Assembly: GCA_947503575.1 (NCBI GenBank)
Contig: CANNDZ010000001.1
Span: 558,001 to 622,000, forward strand
Source: an uncultured Kordiimonas sp.
GTDB lineage: Bacteria; Pseudomonadota; Alphaproteobacteria; Sphingomonadales; Kordiimonadaceae
Length of the DNA stretch: 64,000 bases
Reading direction: 5' to 3'
Positions 26,231-35,867 of this stretch are shown piece by piece. Under the pieces are notes generated by a model, which worked only from the letters and a program-made list of their open reading frames with translations, made no database searches and was not told the origin of the DNA. Each line of letters starts with the position of its first letter. Position 1 is the stretch's first letter. A program made the position numbers and the translations under genes.

Positions 26231-27634
26231 GTGAGTAAAAAAGTCTTCATCAAAACCTACGGGTGCCAGATGAATGTATATGATTCGAAGCGTATGGCAG
26301 ACGTGCTCAAGCCTGTCGGTTATGAAGTTTCGGATACATCTGACGATGCGGACCTTGTTATCCTCAATACCTGCCATATCCGGGAAAAAGCGGCGGAAAA
26401 GGTCTACTCCGAAATCGGGCGTCTGAAGCAAACCAAAGAAGCAAAGGCCGCTGAAGGCGAGGATATGTTCATTGCGATCGCTGGATGTGTTGCACAGGCC
26501 GAAGGGCCGGAAATGATGCGCAGAGCCCCCACCATTGATATGGTTTTGGGTCCTCAGACGTATCACCGCTTGCCGGATATGTTGAAGTCGGCGGAAGCGC
26601 AGCGTGCATCCGGGCGGCGCAGCGCACGTGTGCTCGATACAGACTTTCCGGTCGATACAAAGTTTGATCACCTGCCGGAAGAAAGCGAGTATCAGGGACC
26701 TGCCGCGTTCCTGACCGTTCAGGAAGGCTGTGACAAGTTTTGTACCTTCTGCGTTGTGCCGTACACGCGCGGCGCTGAATACAGCCGCCCGGTCACCGAT
26801 ATCGTTGCGGAAGCAAAGCGGTTGGTCGCTTCTGGCGTAGTGGAAATCACGCTTTTGGGGCAAAACGTCAATGCGTATCACGGTGAACTGCCAAACGGCA
26901 AAGCAGCAAGCCTGGGCCGGTTAATCCGCGAACTTGCCGAAATTGATGGCCTTGGCCGCATTCGTTATACCACGTCGCACCCGCGCGATATGGACGATGA
27001 ACTGATTTTTGCACACCGCGATATTGCCGCATGCATGCCGTACCTGCATCTTCCTGTGCAGTCTGGGTCTAATGCCATTCTGGACGCCATGAACCGCAAG
27101 CACACACGGGAGCATTATTTTGACATCATAGATCGCTTGCGTGATGCGCGGCCTGATCTTGCATTGTCCAGCGATTTCATTGTTGGCTTCCCGGGTGAAA
27201 CGGATCAGGATTTTGAAGATACGATGGATTTGGTGCGCCGGGTAAAATACTCTCAGGCATACAGCTTTAAATACAGCCCGCGCCCCGGCACGCCTGCATC
27301 TGTGATTGAAGCGCAGGTGCCGGAAGACGTGAAGTCTGAGCGCCTTGCCGCATTGCAAGCCCTGCTGAATGAACACCAAATGGAGTTCAATACAAACTCC
27401 GTTGGTCAGGAAATGGATGTGCTGCTGGAACGAGAGGGTAAATTTGCCGGACAGCTTCTTGGTAGAAGCCCTTACTTGCAAGCCGTGCACGTCGATGTAT
27501 CAAAAGCGCAAAACGCGCTGGACGCGGGCATGGATAAACCATACAGTGGCTTTATGGGTAAGTTGGTGCGCGTTCGGATTTCCGAGGCAGGGCCAAACAG
27601 CCTGAAGGGTGAACTGGTTAGCGCCCTGCATTAA
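26231..27634 (+). CDS. miaB: tRNA-2-methylthio-N6-isopentenyladenosine synthase MiaB
   Basis: 467 residues from a GTG at 26231 with CAGGAG upstream; the start [17 protein letters not shown] is the family standard, so the longer frame to 26180 is rejected. It has three parts: an N-terminal UPF0004 domain with three cluster cysteines, a radical-SAM domain with CDKFCTFC (CxxxCxxC), and a C-terminal TRAM domain. It adds a methylthio group to A37 of tRNAs that read U-starting codons. It opens the miaB-phoH-ybeY-corC-lnt series. Confidence 0.95.
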   Translation: MSKKVFIKTYGCQMNVYDSKRMADVLKPVGYEVSDTSDDADLVILNTCHIREKAAEKVYSEIGRLKQTKEAKAAEGEDMFIAIAGCVAQAEGPEMMRRAPTIDMVLGPQTYHRLPDMLKSAEAQRASGRRSARVLDTDFPVDTKFDHLPEESEYQGPAAFLTVQEGCDKFCTFCVVPYTRGAEYSRPVTDIVAEAKRLVASGVVEITLLGQNVNAYHGELPNGKAASLGRLIRELAEIDGLGRIRYTTSHPRDMDDELIFAHRDIAACMPYLHLPVQSGSNAILDAMNRKHTREHYFDIIDRLRDARPDLALSSDFIVGFPGETDQDFEDTMDLVRRVKYSQAYSFKYSPRPGTPASVIEAQVPEDVKSERLAALQALLNEHQMEFNTNSVGQEMDVLLEREGKFAGQLLGRSPYLQAVHVDVSKAQNALDAGMDKPYSGFMGKLVRVRISEAGPNSLKGELVSALH

Positions 27635-27676
27635 TAGCTGGGCGTGGCCGTTTTTGGGAGCCGCAAGCCAATTTCT

Positions 27677-28762
27677 ATGTATGCCAAGGTCAGCTCTAAG
27701 AGCGACAAATCCGCTACCCGTTCCGGGACCGGATCAAACCCCCTCCATACGGCAAACCAGCGGTCTGAAATCCGCAAAAAACTGTTTGAGTTTGAAGACA
27801 ACCGCCTTGCGGCGATTGTTTTTGGCCAGCATGACAGAAACCTGGCTCGCATTGAGCAAATGCTGGGCGTGGTCCTGATTAATCGGGGAAACCGGATCGC
27901 CATAGAAGGGTCCGCGGAGCGCACGGAAACGGCGTTACGCGTTCTAGAGGATTTGAGCGACATGGCACGCCAGGGCCGGGAAATTGATATCGGCGAAGTT
28001 GATGGTGCTGTGCGCATGGCAGAAAACACACCTATTGCAAACGACCATGTCTACGAACCACAAAGCCGGGGGCGCGATCACCGCGAGCCGCCAAAAGGCA
28101 GCGACCTTAAAATTACTACCCGTAATCGGGTCATTATGCCTCGGTCCAAGGGGCAAGCTGATTATATGACAAAGCTTGCGACCGCCGATATGGTGTTTGG
28201 TGTTGGCCCTGCGGGTACAGGCAAAACCTATCTTGCAGTCGCTATGGCTGTAGCGCGTATGCTTGCCGGTGAAATTGACCGCATCATTCTGTCTCGGCCT
28301 GCGGTGGAGGCGGGTGAAAACCTTGGTTTTCTGCCGGGGGATTTGAAGGATAAGGTCGACCCGTATTTGCGGCCCCTTTATGACGCGCTCTATGATATGA
28401 TGCCAGCAGAGCAAGTTGAAAAGCGTATTGCCAGTAACCAGATCGAAATTGCGCCGCTGGCGTACATGCGGGGGCGTACGCTTGCCAACGCTTTTGTTAT
28501 TCTGGATGAAGCTCAAAACACAACACCCATGCAGATGAAAATGTTTCTGACCAGATTTGGCGAAAACAGCCGTATGGCCATCTGTGGTGACCCAAGTCAG
28601 ATTGATCTGCCGCCAAGTGTTACATCTGGCTTGAAACATGCGCTGAATAAATTGCGCGATGTTGACGGCATTGCAGTCACCCGATTTGAAGCCAGCGACG
28701 TGGTGCGCCATCCTTTGGTTGGCCGTATTGTCGATGCATACGGCGACGATGATGGGCGTTAG
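27677..28762 (+). CDS. PhoH family ATPase
   Basis: 361 residues from the ATG at 27677; a GTG at 27644 would add 11 residues and neither has a strong ribosome site. An N-terminal KH-like region (about 40-105) precedes the P-loop ATPase with GPAGTGKTYLA and the Walker B VILDEAQNT. PhoH is an RNA-associated ATPase that is nearly always encoded next to ybeY, implying a role in ribosome or RNA maturation. ybeY begins 11 bases later. Confidence 0.92.
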   Translation: MYAKVSSKSDKSATRSGTGSNPLHTANQRSEIRKKLFEFEDNRLAAIVFGQHDRNLARIEQMLGVVLINRGNRIAIEGSAERTETALRVLEDLSDMARQGREIDIGEVDGAVRMAENTPIANDHVYEPQSRGRDHREPPKGSDLKITTRNRVIMPRSKGQADYMTKLATADMVFGVGPAGTGKTYLAVAMAVARMLAGEIDRIILSRPAVEAGENLGFLPGDLKDKVDPYLRPLYDALYDMMPAEQVEKRIASNQIEIAPLAYMRGRTLANAFVILDEAQNTTPMQMKMFLTRFGENSRMAICGDPSQIDLPPSVTSGLKHALNKLRDVDGIAVTRFEASDVVRHPLVGRIVDAYGDDDGR

Positions 28763-28773
28763 CATTTGCTGTA

Positions 28774-29382
28774 ATGATGTTGTCCATGCCTGCCAAACCT
28801 GAACCAGCCGACGATCCGGCATCCAGTATGAATAACCGTATTGTCGGGCAGGCAGTCCACGACGTGTTTCCAGGTTTCGATATTGAAATTGATGTGCTTG
28901 ATCCAGCGCTGGGTGATGACCTTTCCGCCTTGACCGAAGGGTTGGTCCGGGCGGTACTTGAGGCAGAAGGGTTCGATAGCGGCGCGGCCGGTGAGCTTTA
29001 CGTTCGCGTCGTGTGTGACGCAGAAATGACCGAATTGAACCACAGCCATCGAGGTAAAAATAAGCCAACCAATGTTTTGTCTTTTCAGGCTATAGATACC
29101 GGTGCCCTTGCTGAGGCTTTTGAAAGTGCCGCCACCGGTGGCCCGCCTCTTATGTTGGGAGATATCGTTATCGCAGCGAATGTGGTGATCACTGAAGCTG
29201 TCAGCCAAGGTAAGCAGGTGAAGCATCATTTTGCGCATCTTTTAGTGCATGGGCTTTTACATTTGCTGGGATATGACCATATCCGAGATGAAGACGCCGA
29301 GGTGATGGAGGCCAAAGAGCGAGATATTTTGGCGAGATTTGGTATTTCTGACCCCTACGCAGCGGAGCATGACAATGGCTGA
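28774..29382 (+). CDS. ybeY: Endoribonuclease YbeY (rRNA maturation factor)
   Basis: 202 residues, longer than most because of about 35 extra N-terminal residues; another ATG at 28828 would give a shorter version. The zinc site HGLLHLLGYDH is intact. YbeY takes part in 16S rRNA 3'-end processing and ribosome quality control. The gene overlaps the start of the corC-like gene by eight bases. Confidence 0.93.
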   Translation: MMLSMPAKPEPADDPASSMNNRIVGQAVHDVFPGFDIEIDVLDPALGDDLSALTEGLVRAVLEAEGFDSGAAGELYVRVVCDAEMTELNHSHRGKNKPTNVLSFQAIDTGALAEAFESAATGGPPLMLGDIVIAANVVITEAVSQGKQVKHHFAHLLVHGLLHLLGYDHIRDEDAEVMEAKERDILARFGISDPYAAEHDNG

Positions 29383-30367
29383 CAGTCAAAGCCAGCAAGA
29401 TAAAGAGGCTACAGCGCCGTCGACGCCAGCGTCGGGTGGTTTTTTGCGCGCTGTTCGGGAATTTTTTGGGTCAAAACCAAGCGATGTGTCGCTGCGTGAA
29501 AGCCTGGAAGAGGCCATTGAAGAACACGAAGAAGACACCAAGCGGGTCACATTAGGCGAAAAAGAGCGAGAAATGCTCTTTAACGTTCTCGAATATGGTG
29601 AGCTGCGTGTCGTAGACGTTATGGTGCCACGCGGGGATATCGTCGCGGTGCCCAATAACATCGCATTTCAGGATCTGGTGAAGCTGTTTGCCGAAGCAGC
29701 GCACTCACGCATGCCGGTTTTCAGGGAAACTCTGGATGATGTTATCGGCATGGCCCATGTTAAAGATGCCTTGAAGCTGATCGCTGATGGTCAGGACAGC
29801 GAAAGTTTCAAGATGGTGTCAATCCGTAGGCCTGTTTTGTATGTGCCAGCCTCCATGCGCGTTATCGATTTGCTGGCAAAAATGCGTCAGTCGCGCACCC
29901 ACATGGCGGTTGTAGTTGATGAATATGGCGGTACAGACGGCCTTGTGACAGTAGAAGACATGGTTGAAGAAATCGTCGGTGAAATTGAAGATGAGCATGA
30001 CACCGTAGAAGACCCCGAGTTAACGGTATTGCCTGATGGCGGTTTTGATGCAGACGCGCGGCTGGACATTGACGAACTGGAAGAAACGCTTGGCATTGAC
30101 TTGGTTTCTGATGAACGCGCAGAAGAGGTTGGAACTCTTGGTGGCTTAGTATTTTTGCTGGCGGACAGAGTACCGGATATCGGGGAGGTGATCATGCACG
30201 ACAGTGGCCACAAGTTTGAGGTGCTTGACGCTGACCCAAGGCGCATTCGTCGCATTCGCATTCATTTGCCGAAGTCAAAAACAAAACCGAAAATCGAGCG
30301 CGCGAAGTCGGATGCACCTGTCGCTGGTCAGGCTACCCGTGATCCAGCCGCCAATCAGCCGTCCTAA
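29375..30367 (+). CDS. CorC/HlyC-type CBS-domain transporter accessory protein
   Basis: 330 residues from the ATG at 29375. Two CBS domains (about 70-190, with [12 protein letters not shown] at the start and [17 protein letters not shown] at the second) precede a C-terminal CorC_HlyC transporter-associated domain (about 210-300). There is no membrane-spanning DUF21 part, so this is the cytosolic short type, as in E. coli YbeX/CorC, long annotated as magnesium/cobalt efflux. A charged C-terminal tail follows. It fits the conserved ybeY-corC-lnt order. Confidence 0.9.
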   Translation: MADSQSQQDKEATAPSTPASGGFLRAVREFFGSKPSDVSLRESLEEAIEEHEEDTKRVTLGEKEREMLFNVLEYGELRVVDVMVPRGDIVAVPNNIAFQDLVKLFAEAAHSRMPVFRETLDDVIGMAHVKDALKLIADGQDSESFKMVSIRRPVLYVPASMRVIDLLAKMRQSRTHMAVVVDEYGGTDGLVTVEDMVEEIVGEIEDEHDTVEDPELTVLPDGGFDADARLDIDELEETLGIDLVSDERAEEVGTLGGLVFLLADRVPDIGEVIMHDSGHKFEVLDADPRRIRRIRIHLPKSKTKPKIERAKSDAPVAGQATRDPAANQPS

Positions 30368-30383
30368 TCAGGGGCTTTATGCG

Positions 30384-32003
30384 ATGAATGATGCGCCGAC
30401 TTATGACGACGATGGACCTGTTACGGTTCGGCTCACAAGGTTCGCTGCGTGGCTGGATGCGAAAGCATCCTGGCGCATGCCCCTTGCGGCGTTTCTGGCA
30501 GGGGCTCTGCTGACAGCGACGTTTGCACCCCTAAGTTTTTTTCCGGCAGCCTTTTTTGCATTTCCCTTGATGGTGTTCTTGCTGGACCAGGCAAAAACAG
30601 CCCGGCATGCCTTTTCCATAGGATGGTGGACCGGGTTCGGGCTTTTCTCTATTGGCCTGACGTGGATCGGTCATTCCTTCACTCAGCAGGATAGTGTGCC
30701 TGTCATTCTGGCGCCTTTCGCCATTCTGGCCCTGGCGGGCCTGATGGCGCTCTATATCGCGCTTGCGTTTGTTGTGTGTTACCGCCTGTGGGTTTCTGGT
30801 CCCTGGCGCATTTTGCTGTTCGCGTCGGTTTGGATGCTGTTTGAATATGGCCGCGGGTTTTTGTTCACTGGTTTTCCCTGGCATCTGGCCGGAACTATGT
30901 GGGCTGACTGGTTGCCTGTGGCCCAGGGTGCGTCACTGTTGAGTATTTATGGTCTTTCAGCATTGACGGTTTTAACCGCGACGTCCCCAGCTGCACTGAT
31001 CAGCACACATTCCAGGGGCCTAGCGTGGGGCGTTATCATTGCACCGATTGCGGCGTTGGTTGCCGTTGCCATATGGGGGCAGGCCCGTTTGGCTGACCAT
31101 GAAACAGAATATGACCTTGCCGTATCACTGCGGCTTGTGCAGGCCAATGTAAAACAAAGTGAAAAATGGCGGTCGCATCTTATTGATTCTCATTTTGACC
31201 GTCATATGCGGCTATCGCGCGGTGACAGCGACCGCGGTCGCGCGGAAGGCGTGAAGCTTGTGATATGGCCGGAAACAGCGGTCCAGCGGGAAACGTTTGA
31301 CCGCGACAGTTCCCTGTTGCGTTGGCGTATGTCCCGGTTGTTGGAGTTTGGTTCTTATGCCATCACCGGTGCACCCCGGTTTCAACGAACGCCTGATGGT
31401 GCGCAGTATTTTAACAGCCTGTTTGCTTTCAACTCTCGTGGTCAGCTTTATGGCCGGTATGACAAGGCCCACCTTGTTCCTTTTGGCGAGTATTTGCCGT
31501 TTCAGAGCTTATTGAATGCCGTCGGGCTCAATCAATTGACAGGGAGCCAGGCCTTCACCTCAGGAGATGGCCCAAAAACGATTCGCTTGCCCGGTGTGCC
31601 GCCATTTTCGCCGCTCATCTGTTACGAAATCATTTTCCCCGGTAAGGTATTGGACCCTAATGACCGGCCTAAATGGCTGCTAAATATTACGAATGATGGC
31701 TGGTTTGGCCTGACCAATGGCCCGTTTCAGCATCTGGGCTTGGCGCGTTTTCGCGCTATCGAAGAAGGGCTACCTGTCGTGCGGGCAGCTAGCACGGGCG
31801 TCAGCACTGTCATTGATGTTTACGGCCGATCTGTTGCCCAGCTTGGGCTGGACCGCGAAGGTATTTTGGATAGTCCGTTGCCAAGAGCGATTGACCCACC
31901 GGCGTATACCACCAGCTTCAAGATGTTGGTAACCTTGGCTGTTTGCCTGATAATAGCCTTGATATTTACTGGTCTTCTGCTGCGGCGCAGAACTGGAAAC
32001 TAA
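30384..32003 (+). CDS. lnt: Apolipoprotein N-acyltransferase
   Basis: 539 residues from the ATG at 30384, 16 bases after the preceding stop. The N-terminal half has about six or more membrane helices; the C-terminal half is a nitrilase fold with the catalytic triad Glu in WPETAVQ, Lys in RYDKAHLVPFGEYLP and Cys in ICYEIIFP. It adds the third acyl chain to lipoproteins in the inner membrane. In many alphaproteobacteria an Xre-type regulator and metK separate lnt from trmB; here trmB follows after 59 bases. Confidence 0.93.
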   Translation: MNDAPTYDDDGPVTVRLTRFAAWLDAKASWRMPLAAFLAGALLTATFAPLSFFPAAFFAFPLMVFLLDQAKTARHAFSIGWWTGFGLFSIGLTWIGHSFTQQDSVPVILAPFAILALAGLMALYIALAFVVCYRLWVSGPWRILLFASVWMLFEYGRGFLFTGFPWHLAGTMWADWLPVAQGASLLSIYGLSALTVLTATSPAALISTHSRGLAWGVIIAPIAALVAVAIWGQARLADHETEYDLAVSLRLVQANVKQSEKWRSHLIDSHFDRHMRLSRGDSDRGRAEGVKLVIWPETAVQRETFDRDSSLLRWRMSRLLEFGSYAITGAPRFQRTPDGAQYFNSLFAFNSRGQLYGRYDKAHLVPFGEYLPFQSLLNAVGLNQLTGSQAFTSGDGPKTIRLPGVPPFSPLICYEIIFPGKVLDPNDRPKWLLNITNDGWFGLTNGPFQHLGLARFRAIEEGLPVVRAASTGVSTVIDVYGRSVAQLGLDREGILDSPLPRAIDPPAYTTSFKMLVTLAVCLIIALIFTGLLLRRRTGN

Positions 32004-32062
32004 CAAGGCCGCATGCGAAAAAGAGCTTTTCAGGATACAGCCCCTGCGATATAGCGGCGGCC

Positions 32063-32797
32063 ATGACCAACAAATCTGACCATAAAACCCCATTCCAACC
32101 GCCAGAATTGCGGTTTTTTGGACGGCGCAAAGGCCCAACCCTGTCTGATCGCAAGCAGAGTTTGCTGGACGAACTGCTGCCGCGTATATCTGTGCCCATC
32201 AATCCGGAAAAAGACGGGATGCCGGGTGATTTGGACCCCAATGCGATTTTTGACGTGCCGCCGCGCGCCTGCTGGTTGGAAATTGGTTTTGGCAAAGGCG
32301 AACACCTGGCGTGGCAGGCTGACCATAATCCTGATATTGGGCTGATCGGCTGTGAGCCATACCTGAACGGTGTTGCCGGACTGCTAACGCATATCGAAGA
32401 AAATGGTATTTCCAATATCCGCGTGTACGGGGATGATGCCCGTCATGTCTTGAACCGTTTGCCGGATGCATCAATAGACCGGGTTTTTCTGCTGCACCCT
32501 GACCCCTGGCCAAAGCGCCGGCATGCCCGCCGCCGGTTTGTTAATCCGCCGAATCTGGATCAGATCGCGCGGGTGCTGTCTGATGGTGGGGAGTTCCGCG
32601 TCGGCACTGATCACCCCATTTACCGTGAATGGACAGCAGTTCAGATGAGTTTTCGGGACGATTTTGAATGGCTTGCCGACAGCCCTCAAGATTGGCTGGA
32701 GCGTCCGGATGATTGGCCGGAAACCCGCTATGAGGCGAAAGCCCTTGAGGGCCGTGCCACCTATTTCCGGTATCGCCGCCTGTCCCGGCAATCCTGA
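32063..32797 (+). CDS. trmB: tRNA (guanine-N7-)-methyltransferase
   Basis: 244 residues from the ATG at 32063. SAM-binding motif LEIGFGKGEHLAWQA and the catalytic region FLLHPDPWPKRRHARRRF are diagnostic. It methylates G46 in the variable loop of tRNAs. The frame is open to 31943 inside lnt, but the start at 32063 gives the normal length and the family region begins soon after. Confidence 0.93.
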   Translation: MTNKSDHKTPFQPPELRFFGRRKGPTLSDRKQSLLDELLPRISVPINPEKDGMPGDLDPNAIFDVPPRACWLEIGFGKGEHLAWQADHNPDIGLIGCEPYLNGVAGLLTHIEENGISNIRVYGDDARHVLNRLPDASIDRVFLLHPDPWPKRRHARRRFVNPPNLDQIARVLSDGGEFRVGTDHPIYREWTAVQMSFRDDFEWLADSPQDWLERPDDWPETRYEAKALEGRATYFRYRRLSRQS

Positions 32798-32907
32798 TCT
32801 GTTGCAATTCCGGCCTGGTACAGAACGATTCCTGCAAAATCCGGGATTTGGCTCTTGCAGCCACAGGGACTTGCGCGTATATAAAGGCCAATTCTCCTGG
32901 ATTGTTG

Positions 32908-32946
32908 GTTATGTTCCAGGGTGGGCAACGCCCGCTCAGCCATAAC
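32908..32946 (+). promoter_or_regulatory. Structured leader upstream of rimP-nusA
   Basis: The 210-base gap between trmB and rimP contains an outer stem GTTATG (32908-32913) with CATAAC (32941-32946), enclosing an inner stem GTGGGC-AAC-GCCCGC (one G-U pair). No T-run follows, so this is not a simple terminator. The nusA operon is autoregulated in other bacteria through its leader, and this could be such an element. No tRNA is present here, unlike metY of E. coli. Confidence 0.35.
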
Positions 32947-33007
32947 GCATACCTTTGATCCAGTCAGCGCTGTTTACTGCGCGCTGTGGTGGCAGAAAGG
33001 ACGATGA

Positions 33008-33520
33008 GTGACGGAAGCATCCGTTCAAATACGTGAACTGATCGAATCAGCAGTTGAAGGCCTGGGCTTTGAACTGGTGCGCGTGACCTATGGTGGTGGC
33101 AGGAAGCCAACGCTGCAGATCATGGCCGAGCGTCCAGACGGCACAATGTCAGTTGATGACTGTGCGCGCGTATCACGAGAGATTTCACTCATTTTGGATG
33201 TTGAAGACCCACTGCCCGGTGAGTATTTGCTGGAAGTCAGTTCCCCCGGCGTTGACAGGCCGCTGACACGCGCCAAGGATTTTGAGCGCTGGGTTGGATT
33301 TGAGACAAAGGTCGAACTTGTGACACAGATTGATGGTCGCAGGCGCTTTAAGGGCCGGATGACATCCTTCGATGGCTCAGAAGTGGTGATCGAAACGGAT
33401 GAAGGTGACGTGGTTTTGCCATTTGCTGATATTGCAAAAGCAAAATTGATCCTGACAGATGAATTATTGGCCGCGGTGCAGCAATCTGCTCCCGGCGATG
33501 AAGAAAGCACCCAGCACTAG
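33008..33520 (+). CDS. rimP: Ribosome maturation factor RimP
   Basis: 170 residues from a GTG at 33008 with AAAGGAC upstream. The two RimP subdomains are recognisable: FELVRVTYGGGRKPTLQIM with YLLEVSSPGVDRPL in the first part and an Sm-like C-terminal part. It assists 30S subunit assembly. It starts the rimP-nusA-ylxR-infB-rbfA-truB-rpsO-pnp series. Confidence 0.92.
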   Translation: MTEASVQIRELIESAVEGLGFELVRVTYGGGRKPTLQIMAERPDGTMSVDDCARVSREISLILDVEDPLPGEYLLEVSSPGVDRPLTRAKDFERWVGFETKVELVTQIDGRRRFKGRMTSFDGSEVVIETDEGDVVLPFADIAKAKLILTDELLAAVQQSAPGDEESTQH

Positions 33521-33574
33521 CGGCTGGAAACTGAAAGCTGGTGGGGCAAGCCCCCCTTAAGCGATGGAGTAAAG

Positions 33575-35203
33575 ATGATGGCAACTGCTGTCAGTGCAAA
33601 CAGGCTGGAACTTCTGCAGATTGCAGAGCTGGTCGCGCGCGAAAAAGTGATCGACAAGGAAATCGTTCTGGAAGCGATGGAAGATGCTATCCAGAAAGCA
33701 GCGCGGTCACGGTACGGCGCTGAAAATGAGATCCGGGCACAGATCGATAAAAACACCGGTGACATTCGGCTTTTCCGGGTTCTTGAGGTTGTTGAAGAGG
33801 TTGAAGAACCTGCGGTTCAAATCAGCCTTGAAGATGCGCGCGAAGACAAACCTGACGCTGAGATTGGTGACTATCTCGCTTCAAGCTTGCCGCCGATGGA
33901 CTTTGGCCGTATCGCCGCCCAGACCGCAAAGCAGGTTATCGTTCAAAAAGTGCGCGATGCCGAGCGTCAACGCCAGTACGATGAGTTTAAAGACCGCGTC
34001 GGTGAAATCATCACCGGTATCGTCAAGCGCGTAGAATATGGCAATGTGATCGTTGATCTGGGTAATGCCGAAGCCATTATGCGCCGCGACCAGGTTATTC
34101 CGCGGGAGCATGTACGCCAAAACGAGCGTATGCGTGGCTTTATCTATGAAGTCCGCCGCGAAAACCGGGGCCCTCAGATATTCATGTCGCGGACAAAACC
34201 GGAATTTATGGGTGCTTTGTTCGCTCAGGAAGTGCCTGAAATCTATGACGGCATTATTGAAATTCGGTCTGTGGCTCGTGATCCGGGCAGCCGTGCGAAA
34301 ATTGCCGTAATTTCAAACGACAATTCGATTGACCCCGTTGGTGCCTGTGTTGGCATGCGCGGTAGCCGTGTTCAGGCTGTGGTGAACGAACTGCAGGGTG
34401 AGAAGATCGATATCATCCCATGGTCGCCTGATGTGGCATCATTTATCGTTAATGCCCTGCAGCCTGCTGAAGTGGCAAAAGTGGTTCTTGATGAAGAGCG
34501 CACACGGGTTGAGGTTGTTGTGCCTGATGATCAGCTTTCGCTGGCCATCGGTCGCCGCGGTCAGAATGTGCGCTTGGCAAGCCAGCTTACCGGCTGGACC
34601 ATCGACATCATGACCGAAGCAGAAGAAAGCGAGCGTCGCCAGGAAGAGTTTATGGCGCAAAGTGCGCGCTTTATGGAAGCGTTGGATGTAGACGATACCT
34701 TGGCACACTTGCTGGTCGCGGAAGGCTTCACCGAAGTTGAAGAAGTCGCCTATGTTGAAATTGGTGAGCTTCTGGGTGTTGAAGGTTTTGACGAAGATCT
34801 GGCTGCCGAGTTGCAGCGCCGTGCTAACGACTTCCTGGAAGCCGAAGCCCGTGCCGCAGACGAAAAACGCATCGAAATGGGCGTTGAAGACGCGCTAGCA
34901 GATGTTGAAGGTCTTACACCGCAAATGTTGGTCAAACTTGGTGAAGATCAGGTCAAAACACTGGAAGACTTCGCTGGATGTGCAGCGGATGAGCTAACCA
35001 GTAAAGAAGACGGCATTTTGCGTAGTTTCCCGCTTACCGAAGTGGATGCAAGTGCGATGGTGATGTCTGCGCGTGTGGCGCTCGGATGGTTGACGGCTGA
35101 AGAAGCTTTTGGCAGCCATGATGAAGAGGAAGCCGAAGGTGATGCTGCCGGTGATGAAGCCGAAGGCGGTGAAGACGTGGCCGTAGAAGAGGCCGGGGTA
35201 TAA
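33575..35203 (+). CDS. nusA: Transcription termination/antitermination factor NusA
   Basis: 542 residues. N-terminal RNA polymerase binding domain, S1 domain (GIVKRVEYGNVIVDLG near residue 150), two KH domains (PVGACVGMRGSRVQAVV and LSLAIGRRGQNVRLASQL) and two C-terminal acidic helix-hairpin repeats as in Gram-negative NusA. The C-terminus ends in a very acidic tail (about 510-542). NusA controls pausing, termination and antitermination. ylxR follows after 27 bases. Confidence 0.95.
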   Translation: MMATAVSANRLELLQIAELVAREKVIDKEIVLEAMEDAIQKAARSRYGAENEIRAQIDKNTGDIRLFRVLEVVEEVEEPAVQISLEDAREDKPDAEIGDYLASSLPPMDFGRIAAQTAKQVIVQKVRDAERQRQYDEFKDRVGEIITGIVKRVEYGNVIVDLGNAEAIMRRDQVIPREHVRQNERMRGFIYEVRRENRGPQIFMSRTKPEFMGALFAQEVPEIYDGIIEIRSVARDPGSRAKIAVISNDNSIDPVGACVGMRGSRVQAVVNELQGEKIDIIPWSPDVASFIVNALQPAEVAKVVLDEERTRVEVVVPDDQLSLAIGRRGQNVRLASQLTGWTIDIMTEAEESERRQEEFMAQSARFMEALDVDDTLAHLLVAEGFTEVEEVAYVEIGELLGVEGFDEDLAAELQRRANDFLEAEARAADEKRIEMGVEDALADVEGLTPQMLVKLGEDQVKTLEDFAGCAADELTSKEDGILRSFPLTEVDASAMVMSARVALGWLTAEEAFGSHDEEEAEGDAAGDEAEGGEDVAVEEAGV

Positions 35204-35230
35204 AGGCGACAGGGCAGAGGGGAGCGTCCG

Positions 35231-35845
35231 ATGCCTGAACGCCGCTGTGTCCTGACACACCAGTCTGCGCCCACACAAGGGCTTGTCAGGCTAGTGCTGG
35301 GGCCAGATGAAACCCTGGTGCCTGATGTAGCTGCCAAACTACCGGGTCGCGGTGTGTGGATATCGGCGGACGGACCCTTGGTCCGCGAAGAGATTAAAAA
35401 AGGCCGCTTGATAAGAGCGGCCAGCAGGTCACTAAAGACAGCTCTTAAAAAAGATGCTGTACCGCAGGACCTGGTGGATAAAATTGTTGGCTTGCTGGCC
35501 AAACGCTGCCTGGACAGGTTGGGGCTGGAACAGCGAGCAGGAAACCTGGTGACAGGTTTTGATAAGATCAAGGCGGCGCTCGCCAAAAAAGGGACGGCAG
35601 AACCGGCTCTTATGGTAGCGGCGACAGACGGGGCGGCAGATGGTCGCCAGAAGATTAGAGCGGCAGTTGGCAAGCATGTGCCAGTCGTCGATTTGTTTGA
35701 CCGGGATCAGCTCTCTGCTGCACTTGGTCGTGAAAATGTAGTTCATGTGCTGCTATTAAAAAGCGGCGGCACGGAAAACTTTAAGGCTGATATTAGCCGA
35801 CTAGCGGGTTTATCTGTTAAAGAAGAACCCAAGGCGCGCGAGTAA
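35231..35845 (+). CDS. RNA-binding protein YlxR (DUF448) with L7Ae-like domain
   Basis: 204 residues in two parts. The YlxR domain starts with RRCVLTHQ and has [11 protein letters not shown]; the second part (about 95-200) resembles an L7Ae/L30e fold used for RNA binding. This fused form is usual in alphaproteobacteria, where the two Gram-positive proteins YlxR and YlxQ are separate. Position between nusA and infB is conserved. Confidence 0.88.
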   Translation: MPERRCVLTHQSAPTQGLVRLVLGPDETLVPDVAAKLPGRGVWISADGPLVREEIKKGRLIRAASRSLKTALKKDAVPQDLVDKIVGLLAKRCLDRLGLEQRAGNLVTGFDKIKAALAKKGTAEPALMVAATDGAADGRQKIRAAVGKHVPVVDLFDRDQLSAALGRENVVHVLLLKSGGTENFKADISRLAGLSVKEEPKARE

Positions 35846-35867
35846 GCGCAGAGGAACGAAGAACAGT

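Noticed and set aside
32798-33007. tRNA-fMet (metY) before rimP as in E. coli
   Set aside because: No cloverleaf, T-loop sequence or CCA end can be found in the gap.
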